Assembly (NCBI GenBank): GCA_027005175.1 | Contig: JALTMC010000207.1 | Location: 1,472-6,596, forward strand | Source: Myxococcales bacterium | GTDB taxonomy: Bacteria > Myxococcota_C > UBA6777 | Direction: 5' to 3' | DNA: 5,125 bases | Shown: one piece after another, positions 1-5,125 of the stretch | Layout of the letters: every line of letters starts with the position of its first letter | How positions within the stretch are numbered: the first letter of the stretch is position 1 | Program-made: the position numbers and the translations under genes | The notes under the pieces: model-generated | What the model was told of the DNA's origin: nothing | What the model saw: the letters and a program-made list of their open reading frames with translations, nothing else | Database searches by the model: none

Positions 1-23
1 TTGTATTTGCGGGCCAAATACAA
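1..23. repeat. Perfect 9-bp inverted repeat at window edge, possible operon terminator stem
   Basis: TTGTATTTG (1-9) and CAAATACAA (15-23) form a perfect stem around a five-base loop. It lies about 150 nt downstream of the stop of the last operon gene. For leftward transcripts, any T-run after the stem would lie outside the window, and the stem might extend past position 1, so a terminator cannot be confirmed. For rightward transcripts the following bases are A-rich, which argues against termination in that direction. Confidence 0.4.
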
Positions 24-115
24 AGAAAAAGGGAAGTAGGAGAGGAAAGTTCTTCTAACAACTCTTGATGCGAAATTACTTTTTCAGATTCACGACAACT
101 ATTTTTACCGTTCGT

Positions 116-136
116 CTCAGCTTGATACAACCTGAG
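116..136. repeat. Imperfect inverted repeat downstream of the operon's last gene
   Basis: CTCAG (116-120) pairs with CTGAG (132-136), and inside it TTG (122-124) pairs with CAA (128-130), with one mismatch between the two helices. It lies 40-60 nt after the small lipoprotein gene. No T-run follows on either strand, so it is not a standard rho-independent terminator. It could stabilise the 3' end of the operon mRNA, or be chance. Confidence 0.3.
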
Positions 137-176
137 GCAGAAAGATAGGAGTTACCCGCCCTGACAAGAAATGGTA

Positions 177-500
177 TTACTCTTTCTCGTCATCTTCGTC
201 CTTTTGATTCTTTTTCTTTTGTTCGCCCTCCTCTTTTTCGGACTTCTCACGCTCAACAATACCGTATTCTTTGTCAGAGCGATCAAGAGACAAAGCATCT
301 TCCCCCCTTTTCTCCCTATGAAGATTTTCGACACTCTGACCAGCATCCAACAAAGGAGCCTCCTTGAAAGAGGCTGTCTTTGCACTGGAGTTCCCTGAAT
401 CATTAACAGAGCGAGTCTGAGGATCAAGCTCAATGTGCTCTACTGCACAATTCGTCCCCACCCAGATAAGAAGCAGCAACATAACGAGCGTTCTCTTCAT
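177..500 (-). CDS. Small putative lipoprotein with charged low-complexity tail
   Basis: I do not recognise this 107-aa protein. It begins with a signal-like segment: Lys2-Arg3, then a hydrophobic stretch (about residues 5-14), then Cys18. The residues before Cys18 are G-T-N, so the lipobox is degenerate; Gly, Ala or Ser is usual just before the Cys. Lipidation is therefore likely but not certain. After a short polar region, residues 62-107 are a charge-dense tail with about 18 Asp/Glu and 13 Lys/Arg, ending in an acidic cluster. Start choice: ATG at 500 has a good ribosome site (AAAGGGG, 507-513) six bases upstream, lying right at the FecR-gene stop codon. The frame stays open upstream to 806, but that part lies inside the FecR gene and lacks this signal. 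The 13-nt gap to the FecR gene indicates cotranscription, so the protein may be an envelope partner of the FecR signalling pair. Function is unknown. Confidence 0.72.
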   Translation of the reverse strand: MKRTLVMLLLLIWVGTNCAVEHIELDPQTRSVNDSGNSSAKTASFKEAPLLDAGQSVENLHREKRGEDALSLDRSDKEYGIVEREKSEKEEGEQKKKNQKDEDDEKE

Positions 501-513
501 GGAAAACCCCTTT

Positions 514-1758
514 CTAAGGCCTCGTTCGATTTTTTTTGGAGTCACAGAACTGTCGAACGACAGGATCATTACGAATACTGGGATTCTGCAAAGCACGAAG
601 CGAATCACAGCTTTTACCTTGACGAAGTTCATCGCGTACATACAAAAGGCGCACAATATTACGGTAAACTCCCTTAGGATAGCGTTGCAAATACCGATGT
701 AGTAGAGCCTGACAATCTTTTGGTATCGGAACTCTGTCATAGCAAAGTTGCCCCGCTTCAAAAAGGGCACTTTCTCTTTCTTGTGTGAATGTTGGTAGGT
801 CTGCAATCCGCTCTAACAGTTGCTGTGCCATAAGATAGTGCTTTTGTTGTCGCAAAAAATCGGTGACCTCAAGAACAGAGCGAGTTCGCTTCCGAAGGGG
901 ATAGCGCACCATCTCAAGCATATCAGAAGCATAGTCGAAGCTCTCTTTCGAGGCTTTGCGCATTAACCAAGACAAGCGCTTGATCGGCTCTTTCAAAGAG
1001 GGAGTTGGTAGAGAATAGTGGTGATATTGTGAAGGAGAAGAGAGTTGAATTCTCAGGCCTTGACGAGCTGTCAAAGAGATGAGTTTTCCTTCGTTTGAAA
1101 CATCAACCTTGCCACGCCAAACTTCCACTCGCATCCAATGCTTCCCAGTAATCACAGAGAAGACTGTTCCACGAACAGAGACTTTGATCTTACGAAACAC
1201 AACAGTAAAGAGCTTGACAGAAGATGGTACAACTGAAGTGTGAATCTCTCCCTGTTTGAGGTGCCACTGTACCTGTTGACGAGGAACAAACAAAAGAGAC
1301 AAGGGAGCAGAAGAGTAGATCCGAGAACGCCAATGTCCGGGTGAAGAGATCACCCCTGAACGAATCCCCTTTTTCAAACGAACAGAGATGACACGTCGCT
1401 GCTTTTTGACAACCAGTTGCGTTCCCTGAAAAGAAAGATGATGCATCGCTTGCGTTTTCGTTTTGGGTAAGAGAGAATCTGGAGGCTGTAGAAACAAGAT
1501 TCCTGTAATCATACAAGCGATTGCAATGCTAAAGACTACAGCCCAACGAACAACGGAGACTTGGACCAAGGAAGTAACTCTTTTCTCCACTTCCTTCAGT
1601 GAAGGAAGTGACTCTTTGAGTTGCTTTCCAACACGTGCAAGGATTACTTCTTCCTCAGCAGGTGTATAAGGCGTAGGAGCAAAATGGGACAAGTCGATAT
1701 CGTTACCAACTTCCATAGGATCTGCTGTCCGTTGCTTTGAAGTTGTTTTAGGAAGCAT
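514..1758 (-). CDS. FecR-domain transmembrane regulator (putative anti-sigma) with helical C-terminal region
   Basis: This 414-aa protein probably senses an envelope signal and controls the sigma factor encoded just upstream. Residues 1-71 are a cytoplasmic-type N-terminus rich in charged residues (helical about 33-66). A single membrane span lies at about 72-91. The FecR domain occupies about 122-240, with its hallmark near residues 193-221: VSVRGTVFSV followed by VEVWRGKVDVS. The C-terminal part (about 260-410) looks alpha-helical and TPR-like, for example 'AQQLLERIADLP' and 'LLHRYLQRYPKG'. All four Cys of that part (339, 349, 384, 405) would face the periplasm and could form disulfides. 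I do not see the DUF4880-type N-terminal domain of classical FecR, so direct sigma binding by residues 1-71 is inferred. The ATG overlaps the end of the sigma gene by 11 nt (ATGCTTCCTAA), which implies translational coupling. The FecR call is firm; whether it acts as anti-sigma or co-activator is not decided by sequence. Confidence 0.9.
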   Translation of the reverse strand: MLPKTTSKQRTADPMEVGNDIDLSHFAPTPYTPAEEEVILARVGKQLKESLPSLKEVEKRVTSLVQVSVVRWAVVFSIAIACMITGILFLQPPDSLLPKTKTQAMHHLSFQGTQLVVKKQRRVISVRLKKGIRSGVISSPGHWRSRIYSSAPLSLLFVPRQQVQWHLKQGEIHTSVVPSSVKLFTVVFRKIKVSVRGTVFSVITGKHWMRVEVWRGKVDVSNEGKLISLTARQGLRIQLSSPSQYHHYSLPTPSLKEPIKRLSWLMRKASKESFDYASDMLEMVRYPLRKRTRSVLEVTDFLRQQKHYLMAQQLLERIADLPTFTQERESALFEAGQLCYDRVPIPKDCQALLHRYLQRYPKGVYRNIVRLLYVRDELRQGKSCDSLRALQNPSIRNDPVVRQFCDSKKNRTRP

Positions 1759-2476
1759 CGATCAAGTCTTTCCAAGTAAGATGTTGCTGTTTCAACTCTT
1801 TTTTCACCATCCGAGATAACTCTTTCCTGGCGTGGTATAAGCGAGAAGCCACTGTTCCGGGTGGAAGCTCCAATCGTTCAGCGACTTCTTCAATCGTTTT
1901 TTCCTCAAACAGACACAGGAGCAAGACAAGGCGTTTTTTCGGAGAAAGACGCTGAAGTAACAATTGAACCCAGTCTTGAACCTGCTTATGCAACAATATC
2001 TGATCTGGAAGCACCTCAGGAAAAGAAGGGGCTTTCCCAAACAACAAGGCCCGACTCAAGAGGGACTTCGAGCGCCATTGTTTTTGATATTGTGCATACA
2101 CCACTCTTTCTGCAATCCTATGCAACCAAGCACGAAACGGACTCTCTCCACGATAGTCAGCAAGATACTGAAATGCTTGCAAGAAAACCTGCTGCAAAGC
2201 ATCCTCTACCGTATCAGTCTGGCTCAGTAAGCGACGCAAGCGACGCAAGATCTCGGGAGAGTGTCGCTGGTATAGCAAGGTATATGCATGCTCATTCTGT
2301 TGAGTCAAGCAACACTGAATCAGTGCCGAATCTGACCAATGTTGTGAGGGCACATCATGTTCTATAGAATACTCCTCCTGACCATGTTTATGCGCATCTC
2401 TCAAGACATATTTCTCTCTTCTTATTCTACACTTAGAGAAGATGGAGGTTTCAGTCGGCTCTTTTGACTGTAACAA
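1748..2476 (-). CDS. ECF-type RNA polymerase sigma factor (sigma-70 family)
   Basis: This 242-aa protein directs RNA polymerase to a dedicated promoter set. Sigma region 2 spans about residues 60-130, with the pattern VEDALQQVFLQAF, then an 'YRGESPFRAWLHRIAE' stretch typical of ECF sigmas. Region 4 spans about 170-222: 'LSPKKRLVLLL', then the helix-turn-helix with EEVAERLELPPGTVASRLYHARKEL-type residues (I195 to L220). Regions 1.1 and 3 are absent, as in the ECF class. The longest reading starts at TTG 2476, preceded by GGGAGAG (2483-2489) six bases upstream. That gives about 45 residues before the conserved core, longer than usual. Other in-frame starts are TTG at codon 25 and GTG at codon 42 (2353). 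The sequence CAGGAGGAG lies upstream of the GTG, but about 18 nt away, which is too far for a standard ribosome site. The gene overlaps the FecR gene by 11 nt and follows the 468-aa gene by 57 nt, so it is probably regulated by the FecR protein. Confidence 0.93.
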   Translation of the reverse strand: MLQSKEPTETSIFSKCRIRREKYVLRDAHKHGQEEYSIEHDVPSQHWSDSALIQCCLTQQNEHAYTLLYQRHSPEILRRLRRLLSQTDTVEDALQQVFLQAFQYLADYRGESPFRAWLHRIAERVVYAQYQKQWRSKSLLSRALLFGKAPSFPEVLPDQILLHKQVQDWVQLLLQRLSPKKRLVLLLCLFEEKTIEEVAERLELPPGTVASRLYHARKELSRMVKKELKQQHLTWKDLIDAS

Positions 2477-2482
2477 TCACAA

Positions 2483-2489
2483 CTCTCCC
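2483..2489 (-). promoter_or_regulatory. Probable ribosome binding site for the TTG-started sigma gene
   Basis: On the minus strand this reads GGGAGAG and ends six bases before TTG 2476, the furthest-upstream usable start of the sigma gene. It supports that start over the later TTG and GTG candidates, but it does not exclude them. Confidence 0.5.
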
Positions 2490-2533
2490 GCCCTATAAGA
2501 GGGAATGTTTCGAACAATTTATCAATATTTTTA

Positions 2534-3940
2534 TTAAAACACATTCCATAGAAACCCTATATGGATGGAAAATCGAAAGTTCTCTAAGGAAAAAACGGTG
2601 TTTCCATTACGATCAAGTCGGTATTCTTGAGGGTATAGAGCGATCGAAGCGCGGCCAGAAAGAGCCCACCGAGGGGAGAAGTGCCACAACAAGAAAAGGC
2701 TGAGAAGCCCTCCAGCACGAGGACGCCAGACCACAGGTTGAGCCACTTGGGCTCGAAAGATCTCTAACGAAGGCCCGATGTCCAGAGATACAGACAGCTT
2801 GGGTAAGGGAAACCACATTGGTGGTCCAAAAAGAAGAGCGGGTTGAATCATAATCAAACTCAGCTTAGGAATTCCAACAACAGCTTCCACTCGTGCAAGA
2901 AGGCTTGCTCGCCACCCTCGAAAACTTACGATGAACCGAGTCTCCCCCCCCAAATACACCTTGTCTTGTGCTGGTAAACTGAGTCGTACCCCGAAATCAA
3001 GAGAGAGATGAAGTTCCCGAAACCAGTCCCCGCCTCGCCCAGAAATAAATACTCTTGGAGTGTTGCTTTTCTCAACCAAGTCCTTCCTCTCGTGAGAGAC
3101 CTTCTTGCTTTTTGGCTTTATAAAAGCAACAGTCATACGCTTCTTACGACGAGCCCCTCCCGAAGCAACAGTCATACGTTTCTTACGACGAGCCCCTCCC
3201 GAAGCAACAGTCATACGCTTCTTACGACGAGGCATCCGGGAAAGATCACGTTTGACAGAAAGAGCCCTGCTCTTCCAAAGAGTAGAACTCTGCCCTGAAG
3301 AGCGGCTTCGTACTTTTCTCCTCCGGATGACATTCTTCTTTCTTCTTCTCCTCCTTCTCACAAGACGGCCCCTCCTCCGAAAAGAAGAGCGCGACCTGGG
3401 CTGAGAAGATTGCTTTCTTTGGGGAGCAGCAGGATAACGTGAAAGTGAGTGTACCAGCCTGAGAGAAGAGAGGACTTTGTGCCAACGTTGCCTCTTTTGA
3501 CCTCGAAATCGAAACTGTGATGTTTTCAAAAAAAGATTGAGTAAGTTACTCATAAACCGGGCACGCAGCCAGGGAGTACGCAGACGCCGGGGTAAAGAGA
3601 GAGTTTGACTCCATCCTGCTCCGCAAAACCGAACAGAATGAGGATCCCTCCAAAGGATCGTAAGCGACAGGGGAAGAGAAGTACATTTTGTCACAGAGAC
3701 CAGCCGAACTGAAATGCCTCGTTTTCTCAAAAAGCGCAGAAAGTATCGGAAAGTAGCTCTTTGCTTACGACTCGAAGAAGAAGACATATAGATGGTTAAA
3801 GATGTTGGAGTGGGATGTCTCCCCTCCACCAAGTGGGTAGAACACAATAGAAGCAGCAAAACAAAAAGTCCCACATTCCTCCGACAACAGAAGATAGACT
3901 CCACAAGCTCAATAGAGTTTCGGCTCTCATAGAGGTTCAA
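2534..3940 (-). CDS. Exported protein: N-terminal domain, polybasic repeat linker, beta-rich C-terminal (barrel-like) domain
   Basis: No close family is recognised with certainty for this 468-aa protein. A signal-type hydrophobic segment lies at about 23-34 after Arg20-Arg21, with likely cleavage near residue 40. Residues 45-140 look like a small alpha/beta domain ending in a helix (SNLLNLFLKT). Residues 147-290 form an extremely basic linker, including a run of six Arg plus two Lys at 195-202 and three 13-aa repeats (RRKKRMTVASGGA). Residues 297-468 are rich in alternating hydrophobic strands and end in Phe (IGFLWNVF), as in outer-membrane barrels. From memory, Myxococcota encode exported proteins with an N-domain ending in an Ala/Leu/Arg helix, a linker and a beta-rich C-domain beside ECF/FecR genes; homology to these is inference. 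Start: TTG 3940 with a strong ribosome site (GAGGAGGAGAG, 3948-3958) seven bases upstream; a GTG at codon 13 is possible. It is first in the operon and a candidate surface component of the signalling system. Confidence 0.8.
   Translation of the reverse strand: MNLYESRNSIELVESIFCCRRNVGLFVLLLLLCSTHLVEGRHPTPTSLTIYMSSSSSRKQRATFRYFLRFLRKRGISVRLVSVTKCTSLPLSLTILWRDPHSVRFCGAGWSQTLSLPRRLRTPWLRARFMSNLLNLFLKTSQFRFRGQKRQRWHKVLSSLRLVHSLSRYPAAPQRKQSSQPRSRSSFRRRGRLVRRRRRRKKNVIRRRKVRSRSSGQSSTLWKSRALSVKRDLSRMPRRKKRMTVASGGARRKKRMTVASGGARRKKRMTVAFIKPKSKKVSHERKDLVEKSNTPRVFISGRGGDWFRELHLSLDFGVRLSLPAQDKVYLGGETRFIVSFRGWRASLLARVEAVVGIPKLSLIMIQPALLFGPPMWFPLPKLSVSLDIGPSLEIFRAQVAQPVVWRPRAGGLLSLFLLWHFSPRWALSGRASIALYPQEYRLDRNGNTVFSLENFRFSIHIGFLWNVF
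3125..3231 (-). repeat. 39-bp in-frame tandem repeat, about 2.7 copies
   Basis: Units lie at 3125-3163, 3164-3202 and a partial third at 3203-3231, after which the sequence diverges. The copies are nearly identical: I see one C/T difference (3140 versus 3179), which is silent. On the minus strand each unit encodes the 13-residue block RRKKRMTVASGGA of the basic linker in the 468-aa exported protein (about residues 238-272). The unit length is a multiple of three, so copy-number change would lengthen or shorten the linker without breaking the frame. The near-identity suggests recent duplication or ongoing homogenisation. Confidence 0.95.
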
Positions 3941-3947
3941 ACTTGTA

Positions 3948-3958
3948 CTCTCCTCCTC
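3948..3958 (-). promoter_or_regulatory. Strong ribosome binding site deciding a TTG start
   Basis: On the minus strand this reads GAGGAGGAGAG and ends seven bases before TTG 3940. No in-frame ATG lies near the signal-peptide region of the 468-aa protein, so this site is the main argument for the TTG start. A nearby ATG (3930) is out of frame. Confidence 0.65.
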
Positions 3959-3961
3959 TCT

Positions 3962-3989
3962 ACACCACCCATTAGAAAAAAAGGGGTGT
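3962..3989 (-). repeat. Potential leader hairpin just upstream of the operon's ribosome site
   Basis: The arms ACACCACC (3962-3969) and GGGGTGT (3983-3989) can pair over seven base pairs with one bulged A. The loop contains a run of seven T on the minus strand. In the leftward transcript the hairpin would end only a few bases before the GAGGAGGAGAG ribosome site at 3948-3958, so it could influence translation of the first gene. This is an observation of structure only. Confidence 0.35.
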
Positions 3990-4042
3990 GATCTGACCTG
4001 TTTGATTGCTCCACTCCCAAGCTTATCGATGAAACACGAACC

Positions 4043-4068
4043 AGCCTGTATAGTTTCCGTTTCAGGCT
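4043..4068. repeat. Inverted repeat AGCCTG-N14-CAGGCT in the divergent promoter region
   Basis: Perfect 6-bp arms at 4043-4048 and 4063-4068 are separated by 14 bases. They sit about 100 bp upstream of the leftward operon and about 215 bp upstream of the rightward gene. The arms bracket the weak leftward promoter-like elements. The repeat could be an operator for a dimeric regulator or an RNA hairpin. Six-base arms also occur by chance, so the role is open. Confidence 0.35.
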
Positions 4069-4282
4069 TACTAACGAATGCCTTGAAAGATGAGATAGAG
4101 AAAGAAATAAATAAAAAATGAAAGATTTTCTAGGCTCTTTCTTCTTACAGACCAATGAGTGCTCTCTTTATAGCAAAAAACAAAAGAACCTCCAACACAT
4201 GTACAGGTCTGAGACAATGCTAGAAAAAACCCCTCAAAGCCTTTTCTCTCTAGTCATAAGAAGTTCCTCCCTTTTCAAGCTC

Positions 4283-5125
4283 ATGAGGCAAATCTTCTAC
4301 AAAAGCACGATGATTCTGTTAAGTTTCTCCCTGGTAGCTTGTGGAGAAACCGTTGTTGGTCCTCCTCCTGCGCTCTGCCGCTCAGAAGCTGATTGCTCCC
4401 CCACAAGCACTTGTATTTCCCAAATATGCATACAAAAGAAGCAAACGGTGACACAAGGCTCTCCCCGCACAAAAAAAGAGAGAAGAGACACAGAGAGCAA
4501 CTTACAGGAAAGAGACAGTGGAGACTTGGAGACAACCCCTCAAGAAACCTCTCTCTCTCTAGAGCCAGATACAACAGATGGTGGAGAAGGCCCTCTTGAT
4601 TCATCGATACAAGAACCATGTATCGATACAGACGGTGATGGATTTTGTGCTGATGCTCAAGAGCCAAACCGTAGAGATTGCGATGACAACAACAAACAGA
4701 TCTATCCAGGAGCAAAAGAAATATGTGACAAGCTGGACAATAATTGCAATCAACAAATTGACGAAGGAGTAAAGATCGCTTTCTTTCGCGATCAGGACGG
4801 TGACGGTTATGGCACACAAAAACAAACGATCGAAGCCTGCCAAGCACCACCTGGCTACACAGAGCGTGCTGGAGACTGCAACGATCAAGACAAGAGTGTC
4901 TATCCTCAGCAAACCCGATTCTTTAAAGACTCCTCACGCGGCAGCTTTGACTACAACTGCAATCAAAAGGAAGAAAAAGAATATCCAAATGCCGGTCGTT
5001 GCGACCCTAAAACTTGCAAACTCATACAAAAGGGATTTCTTCGCCAACAAAGCACAGGAAAAATACCAGCATGTGGTCAAGAGGGCAGACTCCTCACCAA
5101 ATGCAAACGGGAGGAGGGTAAGTGC
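4283..5125 (+). CDS. MopE-like lipoprotein with Cys-rich and DxDxDG metal-binding repeats (3' end beyond window)
   Basis: The frame is open for 281 codons to the window edge, so the protein is partial at its C-terminus. Residues 1-20 are a lipoprotein signal with lipobox L-V-A-C (Cys20). A small knot follows at Cys32, 38, 44 and 49, then a polar low-complexity spacer (about 51-110). Residues 113-162 form a MopE-type putative metal-binding unit (Pfam PF11617-like): DTDGDGF, then DCDDNN, YPGAKEICD, LDNNCN and DEG. Residues 166-208 are a second, shorter unit (RDQDGDGYG, GDCNDQD, VYP). From about 213 comes the related SFDYNC...PACGQ module common in myxobacterial surface proteins. Asp-rich loops suggest Ca2+ or other metal binding at the cell surface; no enzyme activity is implied. 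ATG 4283 is preferred because it gives a normal 20-residue signal, although no good ribosome site is seen. An in-frame ATG at 4217 would add 22 residues. The gene diverges from the sigma/FecR operon. Confidence 0.85.
   Translation, partial: MRQIFYKSTMILLSFSLVACGETVVGPPPALCRSEADCSPTSTCISQICIQKKQTVTQGSPRTKKERRDTESNLQERDSGDLETTPQETSLSLEPDTTDGGEGPLDSSIQEPCIDTDGDGFCADAQEPNRRDCDDNNKQIYPGAKEICDKLDNNCNQQIDEGVKIAFFRDQDGDGYGTQKQTIEACQAPPGYTERAGDCNDQDKSVYPQQTRFFKDSSRGSFDYNCNQKEEKEYPNAGRCDPKTCKLIQKGFLRQQSTGKIPACGQEGRLLTKCKREEGKC

Larger units (their letters stand above)
3941..4282. other. Divergent intergenic region (342 nt), probable promoter region for both directions
   Basis: No credible gene lies here; a 72-codon minus-strand frame (4155-3937) looks fortuitous. 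The region should hold promoters for the leftward operon and the rightward lipoprotein gene. Weak rightward candidates are TTGAAA at 4083-4088, which lacks a convincing -10 in the A-rich stretch after it, and TATAGC at 4169-4174. A weak leftward candidate is TATACA (plus-strand 4047-4052), 16 bases after TTAGTA. On the minus strand the same spot contains GGAAAC, which resembles an ECF -35 element, followed 14 bases later by CGTG; that spacing is slightly short for a typical ECF promoter. Two inverted repeats are listed separately. No clear rho-independent terminator is present, as expected between divergent genes. Confidence 0.5.

Noticed and set aside
1-151. Minus-strand open stretch running off the left edge, possibly the start of another gene (TTG at 130)
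   Set aside because: It is only about 43 codons, with no convincing ribosome site and no recognisable motif. The hairpin at 1-23 lies inside it. It cannot be judged without sequence to the left.
501-806. Upstream extension of the small lipoprotein frame (209 aa in total)
   Set aside because: The extension lies entirely within the FecR gene, has no lipoprotein signal at its start, and the internal ATG at 500 has a proper ribosome site and signal peptide.
1861-2367. 168-codon plus-strand frame antisense to the sigma gene
   Set aside because: The opposite strand encodes clear sigma regions 2 and 4, so this is a shadow frame with no domain of its own.
3246-3485. Alternative minus-strand frame across the basic linker with a more balanced Glu/Lys composition, which might hint at a double frameshift
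   Set aside because: The main frame is open for 468 codons and keeps sensible N- and C-terminal domains, and the 39-bp repeats preserve it. Purine-rich DNA naturally gives Arg-rich and Glu/Lys-rich readings in neighbouring frames. Read-level data could settle it.
3937-4155. 72-codon minus-strand frame upstream of the operon, ending with a 4-nt overlap of the TTG start
   Set aside because: It has a TTG start without a ribosome site, an unremarkable basic composition and no recognisable domain. It runs over the probable promoter and leader region.
4281-4850. 189-codon minus-strand frame opposite the MopE-like gene
   Set aside because: The plus strand has a lipobox and canonical metal-binding repeats. 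The antisense product is Leu/Cys-rich nonsense typical of shadow frames.

Overview
The window looks like a chromosomal segment from a Gram-negative bacterium with a lipoprotein-rich envelope. The best fit is the Myxococcota (old Deltaproteobacteria). Three things point there: an ECF sigma factor coupled to a FecR/TPR-like membrane regulator, an exported protein with a beta-rich C-terminal half, and a lipoprotein with MopE-type metal-binding repeats followed by an 'SFDYNC...PACGQ' module. Base composition looks moderate to low in GC, unlike typical GC-rich soil myxobacteria, so a low-GC or reduced-genome relative is possible. The sequence alone does not name the organism.

Layout: four genes on the minus strand read right to left and are packed like an operon. 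The first encodes an exported 468-aa protein (3940-2534, TTG start). After 57 nt comes an ECF-type sigma factor (2476-1748, TTG start). It overlaps by 11 nt with a 414-aa single-pass membrane protein carrying a FecR domain (1758-514). After 13 nt comes a 107-aa putative lipoprotein with a very charged tail (500-177). Positions 1-176 hold no gene I can support, only two inverted repeats. A 342-nt divergent intergenic region (3941-4282) separates the operon from a plus-strand lipoprotein gene that starts at about 4283 and runs off the right edge.

Reading of the system (inference): the sigma/FecR pair is the regulatory core of a cell-surface signalling module. The 468-aa protein and the small lipoprotein are candidate envelope partners, in place of the TonB-dependent FecA-type receptor of classical Fec systems, which is not present here. 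The 468-aa protein is the oddest object in the window. Its middle is an extremely Arg/Lys-rich linker with a 39-bp in-frame tandem repeat, and 132 consecutive residues contain no Asp or Glu. The divergent MopE-like lipoprotein may be a target or simply a neighbour.
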